Origin: Vibrio astriarenae
Lineage (GTDB): Bacteria; Pseudomonadota; Gammaproteobacteria; Enterobacterales; Vibrionaceae
DNA: 64,000 nt
Direction: 5' to 3'
Assembly: GCF_010587385.1 (NCBI RefSeq)
Contig: NZ_CP047475.1
Coordinates: 2,914,001-2,978,000, forward strand
The position numbers were made by a program, and so were the translations under genes. The notes below the pieces were generated by a model. The model saw nothing but the letters and a program-made list of their open reading frames with translations. It ran no database searches and had not been told where the DNA came from. Shown here piece by piece: positions 16,101 to 23,226 of this stretch. Each line of letters begins with the position of its first letter. The first letter of the stretch is position 1.

Positions 16101-17006
16101 TTAATAATTAGTGAGTTCATCTAGCATGCTGGATAGTTGCTTGCGCCAATGAACGGTTTTTACACCACTCGCTTTCTCTGCCGTTGTTTTATCAATTACA
16201 CTAAAACTAGGGCGCTTAGCTGGCGTTGGATAAGCACTCTCAGGAATCGGCCCTACTGGAATCTCTTTATCCAACATGCCTTTCTCGATTCCTAGCTCCT
16301 GAATCGCAACCGCAAAATCATACCAAGAAGCCACACCTGCATCCGTCCAATGAAGAATCTCAGCCTTACCGAGTTCGCCATCTTCTTGTACCTTGCTGCT
16401 TGTACCTTGCTCCTCAACCAAACTCCAAATCATCTTCGCGAGGCCCTTCGCCCACGTTGGTGTGCCGACTTGATCATACACAATGCCTAGTTGCTCTTTT
16501 TCAGCCATTAGGCGCAGCATGGTTTTGACGAAGTTATTACCGTGGGCTGAGTAAACCCAAGCAGTGCGAATGATGGTGGCTTGGTTGCCAAGAATGTCTG
16601 AAACTTTGATATCGCCTTGCAGTTTTGAATCGCCGTAGACGTTGATGGGGTTTGGGGTATCCTCAGGCTGATAAGGGCTCGTGTTAGAGCCGTCGAATAC
16701 AAAGTCTGTAGAAACATGGATCAGTGGGGCTTTGATCTCTTTACACGCTAGGGCTAGGTTTTCACTGCCCTTTTCGTTAACCGCATACGCAGTTTCTTGA
16801 TCAGTTTCGGCCTTATCGACGGCGGTGTATGCGGCTGCGTTTATGACAATCGTCGGTTTGTGCTCAAGACATGCTGAGAAAACCGCTTGATTGTCAGTGA
16901 TATCAAGCTCATCAATTCCCAGTGAAACCAATTCAATATGAGGTGGGAGAGTTTGCTCTAACTCCCATGCCAACTGACCACCTTTACCGGTTACGAGTAC
17001 TTTCAC
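16101..17006 (-). CDS. rmlD: dTDP-4-dehydrorhamnose reductase
   Basis: The 301-residue enzyme performs the last step to dTDP-L-rhamnose, reducing dTDP-4-keto-rhamnose with NAD(P)H. Visible are the Rossmann start MKVLVTGKGGQLAW, INAAAYTAVDKAE, VSTDFVFDG and the YGDSKLQGD YxxxK motif. The GTG start overlaps the end of the preceding glycosyltransferase gene by 23 bp. Residues about 199-208 (QGTSSKVQED) are encoded by two copies of CTTGTACCTTGC spaced 14 bp, the same motif that flanks the intergenic heptamer arrays. This suggests repeat-derived sequence inside the coding region. Confidence 0.95.
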   Translation of the reverse strand: MKVLVTGKGGQLAWELEQTLPPHIELVSLGIDELDITDNQAVFSACLEHKPTIVINAAAYTAVDKAETDQETAYAVNEKGSENLALACKEIKAPLIHVSTDFVFDGSNTSPYQPEDTPNPINVYGDSKLQGDIKVSDILGNQATIIRTAWVYSAHGNNFVKTMLRLMAEKEQLGIVYDQVGTPTWAKGLAKMIWSLVEEQGTSSKVQEDGELGKAEILHWTDAGVASWYDFAVAIQELGIEKGMLDKEIPVGPIPESAYPTPAKRPSFSVIDKTTAEKASGVKTVHWRKQLSSMLDELTNY

Positions 17007-17898
17007 AATACTTCCCTTGTTTATTCTTTAAGCCATGTATGAGTCCCAAGGTCATGGCCTTGAGGTGTTGAATTCGATTACTGGTCATCGTGCTATACAG
17101 TGCAAAGCGCACTGGCATCTTGGCGCATTCCACTGTTTTCCAAACCAGTGGGACGTGCTTCAAGCGCAGCATATGTATCGCGTTTCGAATGTAGTAGTAG
17201 TGCCTAAGTGGCGAATGATTGACGATTTTCTTGCCCATGAATGAGATAGGCTGTTCACCGAGTTCTTGAATCAGTGTGGCTTCGGGGTTGGTGATAATCT
17301 GAAACCCTTTGGCATTGGCTCGAAGGCCCCACTCGATGTCGCAAAAGTCGATAAAAAGCCCCTCAAGATAGGGGCCAATGGTGTTAAAGCTATTTAAGTT
17401 AATCAAGCTTCCCGAGTTAATGGCATAAGATGCCCACAACTCATTGCGTCTCGCGTATTTCGGGTGCCTACGTGTGATACCAAATTTCTCTACCTGAATG
17501 ATTGAGCCGTAACTCTCTAGGTTTTTGGCATAATAGCTTGGCACATAAGCGGCCACATTATCCGCTGGCGCTCGCTTACTGGTAATGGGCGTTATCATCT
17601 CTTCGATAAACCCATCATCGATAACACTGTCTTGATCAAACAGAAAACACCAATTCATGCCTTGCGATTGCCAATATTCGACACCCTGATTGATCGCTTT
17701 CGCCACCCCCAGGTTGCACATGTTACGAATAATATTTACTGACTCGCTTTCCACCCACTCCAGTGGCTCACCCTCTTCGGTATTATCCACCACCACCACC
17801 GGCAGCATCTTACTTAGCTTCTTCAGGCTATTGATTGCCTGTAGATTTGGGTGGTAGAACACCACTACGGCGGCGACTTTAATGTTGCTGGATTTCAC
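16984..17898 (-). CDS. Family 2 glycosyltransferase, rhamnosyltransferase-like
   Basis: The 304-residue GT2 enzyme has VAAVVVFYHPNL at the start, NLGVAKAINQGVEYW, and WCFLFDQDSVIDDGFIEEM as the nucleotide-binding D-D region, a pattern common in dTDP-rhamnosyltransferases of O-antigen clusters. It is read from a GTG that overlaps the end of the upstream gene by 20 bp, and its own end overlaps rmlD. Placement between rmlC and rmlD supports dTDP-rhamnose as the donor, though this is inferred. Confidence 0.8.
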   Translation of the reverse strand: MKSSNIKVAAVVVFYHPNLQAINSLKKLSKMLPVVVVDNTEEGEPLEWVESESVNIIRNMCNLGVAKAINQGVEYWQSQGMNWCFLFDQDSVIDDGFIEEMITPITSKRAPADNVAAYVPSYYAKNLESYGSIIQVEKFGITRRHPKYARRNELWASYAINSGSLINLNSFNTIGPYLEGLFIDFCDIEWGLRANAKGFQIITNPEATLIQELGEQPISFMGKKIVNHSPLRHYYYIRNAIHMLRLKHVPLVWKTVECAKMPVRFALYSTMTSNRIQHLKAMTLGLIHGLKNKQGKYCESTRNR

Positions 17899-18694
17899 AC
17901 GTGTTACTCTGCGATGAGGTGACTAATATTGATTTGTGTCTTCGTAAGCGATGTTTCGCGAGAGTAAAAAGCAGCACGCTCTTTACATGGCGAAAAAACG
18001 CTCGAGACAAAAACTGCTGACTGCAGCGATGCCGGTAGTGTATGGCTTCCACTTCGGGTACAAATTTCACCCTCTCACCAATTTGACTGGCACGCAGACA
18101 GAAATCTATATCTTCACAATACATAAAGTAGGTTTCATCCAAGCCTTGAAGGCGTTGATAAAGCCCTGCTTTCACCACTAAGAATGCCGCCGAACTCCAA
18201 CACTCTTTATCATCGGTGGGTTGTGTCTTGTCGATCACCGTACTGCGGTCACCAAACACATAATTGCGAATAAAATTGATGAACCTTGGATACGCTCGTA
18301 GATTGTCATCAAATAGTGTTTTCTCTTCATCTAAGAAGAGGTTGACGGTCATCAGCGCATCTGAACTCGTTTTGGTTAGTTCAACCAAACGGTTGAGCAT
18401 GACCTCATCAATACTGATATCCGGGTTAAGAAGAACAAAATAGTCTTCCGGTTGCATTCCTTCCGACTGAGCAAGCAAATAATTTAAGTTGTTGTTGGTC
18501 GCAAATCCTTTCTCAACCTCATTACTGACATACTGAATATTGTGATCAGCGCAATACTGTTTAAGCTCCCCCGTTTGGATGTTGTCGCGAAAAATCACTT
18601 CAATATCCGGATGCTCAGCCAAGCGCTTTAAGGTGTTAAGTTGAATCAGTATGTCGTGATGAAGATGAGATACGACGGAAAAATATAGTTTCAC
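17879..18694 (-). CDS. Family 2 glycosyltransferase, WbbL-like rhamnosyltransferase
   Basis: From the GTG at 18694 (KLYFSVVSHLHHD) the protein has 271 residues; an ATG at 18721 is also in frame. EKGFATNNNLNYLL and YFVLLNPDISIDE are the GT2 donor-site motifs, and CSSAAFLVVK-type (CWSSAAFLVVK) and YCEDIDFCLRA match WbbL-type rhamnosyltransferases. It precedes a second rhamnosyltransferase-like gene and rmlD with overlaps. Such enzymes often add the first rhamnose onto a lipid-linked primer or extend a rhamnose chain. The C-terminal part is basic, which may help membrane association. Confidence 0.8.
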   Translation of the reverse strand: MKLYFSVVSHLHHDILIQLNTLKRLAEHPDIEVIFRDNIQTGELKQYCADHNIQYVSNEVEKGFATNNNLNYLLAQSEGMQPEDYFVLLNPDISIDEVMLNRLVELTKTSSDALMTVNLFLDEEKTLFDDNLRAYPRFINFIRNYVFGDRSTVIDKTQPTDDKECWSSAAFLVVKAGLYQRLQGLDETYFMYCEDIDFCLRASQIGERVKFVPEVEAIHYRHRCSQQFLSRAFFRHVKSVLLFTLAKHRLRRHKSILVTSSQSNTCEIQQH

Positions 18695-18721
18695 AAAGCC
18701 TCGATAGGCGGAAGGGAGCAA

Positions 18722-18873
18722 GAGCGCCGCTTTGCGGCTTCAAGAAGAAAGGGGCAAGGGATGAGGGACAAGGGACAAGATAAAAAGAAAAGTGCTTTTT
18801 CTCTTTACCTGTTTATCTCTTTAACTCTTTCTCTTTGACTCGTTTCTCTCTAACTCTGCCCGGTCTGCCTTTC
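18722..18873. repeat. Short degenerate heptamer array and hairpin
   Basis: This rmlC-glycosyltransferase spacer holds a GCCGCTTTGCGGC hairpin at 18726-18738, an inverted GCCG-CAAAG-CGGC relative of the GTTGCAAAGCAAC hairpins. Four AAGGGAC-type heptamers follow at 18749-18776 (AAGGGGC, AAGGGAT, GAGGGAC, AAGGGAC). The rest is pyrimidine-rich and contains several CTCTTT-like words. Confidence 0.75.
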
Positions 18874-19419
18874 TTAAAACTTCGGTGCAGCTTCGAAGCT
18901 TAGACCTGCTTCGTCCTTTGCTGATAGCTTAGGTGATGCGCCGTTCACCAAAGGCCAGTCGATACCGATCGTGGCGTCATCCCACTTCACTGACACTTCG
19001 GCGTTTGGGTTATAAATATCGGTACACTTATACACAAACTCGGCTTCTTCTGTTGTGACATAAAAGCCATGGGCAAAGCCCTCTGGTACCCAAAGTTGGC
19101 GCTTGTTTTCAGCAGAAAGCAACACGCCAACCCATTGACCAAACGTAGGTGAGTCTTTACGCATATCCACCGCGACATCAAAGACTTCACCACTCACCAC
19201 ACGCACCAGTTTGCCTTGGGTATTTTCAGTTTGATAGTGCAAACCTCGCAAAATACCGTGCGCTGATTTGCTGTGGTTTTCCTGGACAAACTCACGTTCC
19301 CCACACACTTCATTAAATGAAGAGGTACGGAACGTTTCCATGAAAAACCCACGCTCATCACCAAACACTTGTGGCTCTATGATTTTAACGTCTGGAATTT
19401 TAGTACTAATAAATTTCAT
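18874..19419 (-). CDS. rmlC: dTDP-4-dehydrorhamnose 3,5-epimerase
   Basis: The 181-residue cupin enzyme epimerises C3 and C5 of dTDP-4-keto-6-deoxyglucose in rhamnose synthesis. Family motifs are EPQVFGDERGFFMETF, QENHSKSAHGILRGLHYQ with the catalytic His, VSGEVFDVAVDMR and WVPEGFAHGFYV. Length is typical. It is separated from rmlA by a 357-bp repeat-rich gap and is followed by the rhamnosyltransferase genes, so the rml set is not contiguous. Confidence 0.97.
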   Translation of the reverse strand: MKFISTKIPDVKIIEPQVFGDERGFFMETFRTSSFNEVCGEREFVQENHSKSAHGILRGLHYQTENTQGKLVRVVSGEVFDVAVDMRKDSPTFGQWVGVLLSAENKRQLWVPEGFAHGFYVTTEEAEFVYKCTDIYNPNAEVSVKWDDATIGIDWPLVNGASPKLSAKDEAGLSFEAAPKF

Positions 19420-19515
19420 AATCTTAGAATGACTTTTTGGTTATTCGATTTATGTTTGTTATTGGATTCGTTTTTTGTCGGAGGCTGGGAAGATAGACTC
19501 GGGGAACAGAGGTTC

Positions 19516-19578
19516 AAGGTGAAAGGTGAAAGGTGAAAGGTGAAAGGTGAAAGGTGAAAGGTGAAAGGTGAAAGGTGA
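19516..19578. repeat. Tandem array of AAGGTGA (9 copies)
   Basis: Nine perfect heptamers lie between rmlA and rmlC, preceded by an AGGTTCA-like variant at about 19510. The unit differs by one base from AAGTTGA of the array at 15974 and from AAGGTTA of the array near 57850. Confidence 0.95.
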
Positions 19579-19610
19579 AACATCTTGACGACCTTATGGG
19601 GAGTGTCAAA

Positions 19611-19679
19611 CTTTCCTACTTTCCTACTTTCCTACTTTCCTACTTTCCTACTTTCCTACTTTCCTACTTTCCTACTTTC
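19611..19679. repeat. Tandem array of CTTTCCTA (8.6 copies, 8-bp period)
   Basis: Eight perfect octamers plus CTTTC follow the AAGGTGA array after 32 bp. The strand is pyrimidine-rich, opposite to the neighbouring purine-rich array. A CTTGTACCTTGCA word and a GTTGCAAAGCAAC hairpin (19711-19723) follow. The gap between rmlC and rmlA (19420-19776) holds no gene. Confidence 0.95.
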
Positions 19680-19776
19680 TTCTTGCTCTTCTTTAACCTT
19701 GTACCTTGCAGTTGCAAAGCAACGCCCTTGTACCTTACCTCTATTCCATTCAAGTCCAACTGCTCTTACCCAGCCT

Positions 19777-20670
19777 CTAGAACACCTTGTGCTCTAGTAA
19801 CCTCAATAGGTATTGGCCGTAGCCTGATTTTTGTAGTGGTACTGCAATGTCGCGCAAGCCTGCATCATCGATATAACCCATGCGGTACGCAACTTCTGCA
19901 GGGCAGTTGATTTTTAGGCCTTGACGTTTTTCGATTGCACGGATGAAAACGGCGGCATCGAGTAGGTCATCTAGGGTTCCGGTGTCTAGCCATGCGGTTC
20001 CGCGGCCAAGGAGCTCAACTTTGAGGTTGTTGGCTGCGCGGTACTGTTCGATTACTTCGGTGATCTCTAGCTCTCCACGTGCAGAAGGCTTCACGTTTTT
20101 AGCAAACTCAACCACATCACTATCAAAGAAATATAATCCTGGGACGGCATATTTTGACTTTGGCTCTTCAGGCTTCTCTTCAATCGAGAGCACGTTGCCT
20201 TCATCATCAAATTCCACCACGCCGTAAGCTTTAGGGTCTGCTACGTGGTAGCCAAAGATAGTGGCGCCCGCCATCTGATCGTTGGCTTTTTGCAGTGATT
20301 TTTTCAAGTCATGGCCATAGAAAAGGTTGTCACCTAACACAAGCGCAACTGAAGAACCTTTTAAGAAATCTTCTGCCAAGATAAAGGCTTGAGCTAGGCC
20401 ATCAGGGGATGGCTGAACAATGTACTCGAATTTTACCCCCCAGCGAGAGCCATCACCTAGCTGACGAATGAAACGGTGCTGCTCTTCTTCGGTGGTGATG
20501 ATTGCGATTTCGCGGATCCCTGCCATCATTAGGCAAGATATTGGGTAGTAGATCATTGGCTTGTCATAGACCGGCATTAACTGCTTGCTGACTGCTCTTG
20601 TGAGGGGAAATAACCTCGTACCGGAGCCACCGGCTAAGACAATTCCCTTTCTTCTTTGAGGGTTAAGCAT
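19777..20670 (-). CDS. rmlA: Glucose-1-phosphate thymidylyltransferase
   Basis: The 297-residue enzyme makes dTDP-glucose from dTTP and glucose-1-phosphate, the committed step of dTDP-L-rhamnose synthesis. [16 protein letters not shown] is the nucleotidyltransferase signature, followed by [25 protein letters not shown] and EEKPEEPKS. Length is normal. It directly follows the KpsE-like export gene in the direction of transcription, so sugar-nucleotide supply and export are in one transcript. Confidence 0.97.
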   Translation of the reverse strand: MLNPQRRKGIVLAGGSGTRLFPLTRAVSKQLMPVYDKPMIYYPISCLMMAGIREIAIITTEEEQHRFIRQLGDGSRWGVKFEYIVQPSPDGLAQAFILAEDFLKGSSVALVLGDNLFYGHDLKKSLQKANDQMAGATIFGYHVADPKAYGVVEFDDEGNVLSIEEKPEEPKSKYAVPGLYFFDSDVVEFAKNVKPSARGELEITEVIEQYRAANNLKVELLGRGTAWLDTGTLDDLLDAAVFIRAIEKRQGLKINCPAEVAYRMGYIDDAGLRDIAVPLQKSGYGQYLLRLLEHKVF

Positions 20671-20709
20671 GGTTGTATTCCTAGTTTGTGGGGTACTGAC
20701 GTGTTGTGT

Positions 20710-22158
20710 TTACTTCAACTCTCGAATGGTTGAAATAATAATTTTGCCGATGGCGAATAACATCATTGTCACCAAAGCAAAAAGACTGATGTTGTATAAC
20801 GCATGGGGGTATTTACTGTCTTGAGGCAGTGTCGCTGCTTCTACTACAACCAAATATTTCAGCTGGCGGTATGCCTCGATGCGTGATTTTTCTAAAGACA
20901 CTTCAGAGGAAGTGTAGGCTTGCAGGGCAAGCTCCATTTTGACTTTTAAATCGGTGTAATTGGCCAGTATTTCACTAACGGGGATAACTTGTTCATCATC
21001 CGCCGATAGCTTTCCGCGCTCTTTAACGAGCTGCTCTTTCAAGGCTGTCAGTTGATTTTGTAGTGCGCGAACTTGTGGAGCTTGGTCACTCATGATCGCA
21101 TTGAGGCTTTTTAGTTCAGCCTCTTTTGCTGAGATTTGCCCTTCCAGCCCATAGGCTATCTGCTGCATTGCCATGCCCTCTGCGGCCGGGTCTAGCAAGT
21201 TATAGCGCTGTTGGAAGTTCAGTAGTGTTGCTTGTGCTTCCTCTAAGCGAGACTGAATATTGGCGTGCTCATTTTTAATAAACTCTAGCTGAGCTTCTGC
21301 CAATTGATGGCCAATAGAGTTGATGTACCATTCTGCTCTATCAACAATGGTTTGGGTTAAGCGATGGGCAAAATCTGCATCAAAGCCCTGCCCTTGAACA
21401 AACACGATGTTCGATTTGGCATCGATAAACACATTGATGTGTTTTTGGTAAAATTCAAAGAAGCTCTCCCAACTCGAATCTGAGTCAAGTCGACTGAATA
21501 CGTCTATCTCACTCTGGCTATAATGCGCGCTCAGATTGAGTTTATCCTCTAGGTAACGAAGCATATCGTTGGATAAGATGTAAGCCTTGACTAGCTCGGT
21601 GTCAGATACGCCGGTACTTGGCATTCCTAATCCAGTCAACACGGCCATCGATGCATCCATGGTGGCCATGCCATCGGGCTGCTGCACAATAACTTGCGCT
21701 TGGCTTTCAAAACGTTCCGTTGCCCAAAAGAGTTGATAGAAGGCAAAGATGAGCGTTGGGACTAACACTAACGCAGTGAATGGCGATTGTTTTAGTTTAT
21801 TTAGGAGCGGGTTGCTAGAGATCAGATGCGAGAGTTTCCCCTTCGCTTTGTGCTCTGCTTTTTTCTTTTGCTCCTCTGCAGGCTTTGCCGCAGGTGTTGA
21901 GATCACTTCGCTTTTCGGTTCAACCCTCTTTTCTTGAACCTCTTCCTGCTTCGCTTTTGCAAGCGCCTCTTCTTTCTTTGCTTCTTCCGCTTTCTTTTGT
22001 TTTTCGCGCTTAAGGTTAGTCACACGCACTAAAATTCGCTGCGATAGATCGGGGTCATCAGCCTCTAGCTGCTGAGCACGTGCCGTTAAGAACTCAATCG
22101 AATTGAACTCTCCTGGCGCTATTGATTTTCTGAATTCTTGGAATTTTTGTTCAATCAT
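20710..22158 (-). CDS. Capsule export inner-membrane protein (KpsE/Wzz-like PCP)
   Basis: The 482-residue protein is a polysaccharide co-polymerase of the KpsE/CtrB type. An N-terminal cytoplasmic region of about 120 residues is rich in Lys, Glu and Ala (coiled coil about 60-110). A first membrane segment lies near 125-145 (FTALVLVPTLIFAFYQLF) and a second near 452-475 (LYNISLFALVTMMLFAIGKI). The periplasmic part between them is helical, with FESQAQVIVQQPDG and a coiled coil about 290-390. It would bridge the ABC permease and the outer-membrane export protein. The long charged N-terminus exceeds typical KpsE (about 380 residues). Confidence 0.85.
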   Translation of the reverse strand: MIEQKFQEFRKSIAPGEFNSIEFLTARAQQLEADDPDLSQRILVRVTNLKREKQKKAEEAKKEEALAKAKQEEVQEKRVEPKSEVISTPAAKPAEEQKKKAEHKAKGKLSHLISSNPLLNKLKQSPFTALVLVPTLIFAFYQLFWATERFESQAQVIVQQPDGMATMDASMAVLTGLGMPSTGVSDTELVKAYILSNDMLRYLEDKLNLSAHYSQSEIDVFSRLDSDSSWESFFEFYQKHINVFIDAKSNIVFVQGQGFDADFAHRLTQTIVDRAEWYINSIGHQLAEAQLEFIKNEHANIQSRLEEAQATLLNFQQRYNLLDPAAEGMAMQQIAYGLEGQISAKEAELKSLNAIMSDQAPQVRALQNQLTALKEQLVKERGKLSADDEQVIPVSEILANYTDLKVKMELALQAYTSSEVSLEKSRIEAYRQLKYLVVVEAATLPQDSKYPHALYNISLFALVTMMLFAIGKIIISTIRELK

Positions 22159-22219
22159 TTGTATCTAGGACCTATCGCGAAGAGAGTGCGTTTAGGTCTC
22201 AATCCTTTGAATGCGTGGG

Positions 22220-22289
22220 GTTCAAGGTTCAAGGTTCAAGGTTCAAGGTTCAAGGTTCAAGGTTCAAGGTTCAAGGTTCAAGGTTCAAG
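22220..22289. repeat. Tandem array of GTTCAAG (10 copies)
   Basis: Ten perfect heptamers lie between the KpsM-like and KpsE-like genes. CTTGTACCTTGCA and the GTTGCAAAGCAAC hairpin (22366-22378) follow, as beside the 19611 array. The 22159-22393 gap holds no gene. Confidence 0.97.
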
Positions 22290-22393
22290 CATGGCGCTTG
22301 TTTGACTGACACTAAATTTCAACCTGCTTCTATCTCTTGCTTTTCTTTTACCTTGTACCTTGCAAGTTGCAAAGCAACGCCCTTACCCCTGTA

Positions 22394-23179
22394 TCACCGA
22401 CTTATCGCTTGCTTCCAACTTGCCTGATAACAAACCAACGCGGCGAATGTGAGTGTTAATGTGCATAAATCTAAGTAAAAGTAACTTACGCCTGCGTCAC
22501 CGTAGTGCGGATAGGCTGCGTATCTTGCTAGCTCGACTGCGTGTAGTAGAGGGTTCCAGGTTAGGTAATGCCAATACTCTCTCGGAATATCTTGCAGACT
22601 AAAGAAAATCCCCGAAATAAAGAAAATCGGTCTCATTGCGAGTGAGCGGATTTTGTCTATCTCTGGTACGAAGCACGATGCAAGTGCAAACAAGGTTCCA
22701 ATACTTGTTGCGATTAACCAGACTCTTAGCAGGATGAGAATTAACTCTATCGGGTCTGCCATTTGCATTGTATGGCCGAGGTAAAAAGCGATAACACCGA
22801 TGACTAAGACGACAAAAATCTTAATCAGTAGCTCCATGCCTGAGATAGCTAGTACAGAGCTGATTGGCTGAACCTGCCTGAAGGCATATAGTGGTTTGTT
22901 TTTCTTGATTGAGGTCGATACCGATCCGACCATCCCCAAAAAAGCCTGAACCAAAACCATGCCTATCGCCATAAAGAAGAAGGTCGATATTCCGTGTGTC
23001 TCGCCGCCATCCATTCTTCCGCGCATGTATGAGAGCATAAAGATGAAAGCCACCGGTGATACCACCAACCAAGCTACACCCAGCTTATCTTGCGACTTGC
23101 TCTTTATCTCACGCACAAAAATCGCAAAGATGACATCGCCCCACACTTTTAATAGGCTGCGCTGCTTCACCTTAGCCAT
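22394..23179 (-). CDS. ABC-2 type polysaccharide export permease (KpsM/Wzm-like)
   Basis: The 261-residue protein has about six hydrophobic segments, starting near residue 36 (VAWLVVSPVAFIFMLSYM), and the ABC-2 permease signature toward the end (MRPIFFISGIFFSLQDIP and YLTWNPLLHAVELARYA). It is the membrane channel of an ATP-driven capsule exporter. It lies 47 bp downstream of the KpsD-like gene and upstream of the KpsE-like gene. Its ATPase partner (KpsT/Wzt) is not next to it and is not seen elsewhere in the window. Confidence 0.9.
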   Translation of the reverse strand: MAKVKQRSLLKVWGDVIFAIFVREIKSKSQDKLGVAWLVVSPVAFIFMLSYMRGRMDGGETHGISTFFFMAIGMVLVQAFLGMVGSVSTSIKKNKPLYAFRQVQPISSVLAISGMELLIKIFVVLVIGVIAFYLGHTMQMADPIELILILLRVWLIATSIGTLFALASCFVPEIDKIRSLAMRPIFFISGIFFSLQDIPREYWHYLTWNPLLHAVELARYAAYPHYGDAGVSYFYLDLCTLTLTFAALVCYQASWKQAISR

Positions 23180-23226
23180 CAGCGCATACCCTATTCTCGA
23201 ATCTAGAATCTCGCATCTAGACCTAC

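Noticed and set aside
19575..19910. Frames with repeated Leu-Ser-Tyr-Phe-Pro-Thr-Phe across the CTTTCCTA array
   Set aside because: They are translations of the octamer repeat and run into the antisense of rmlA.
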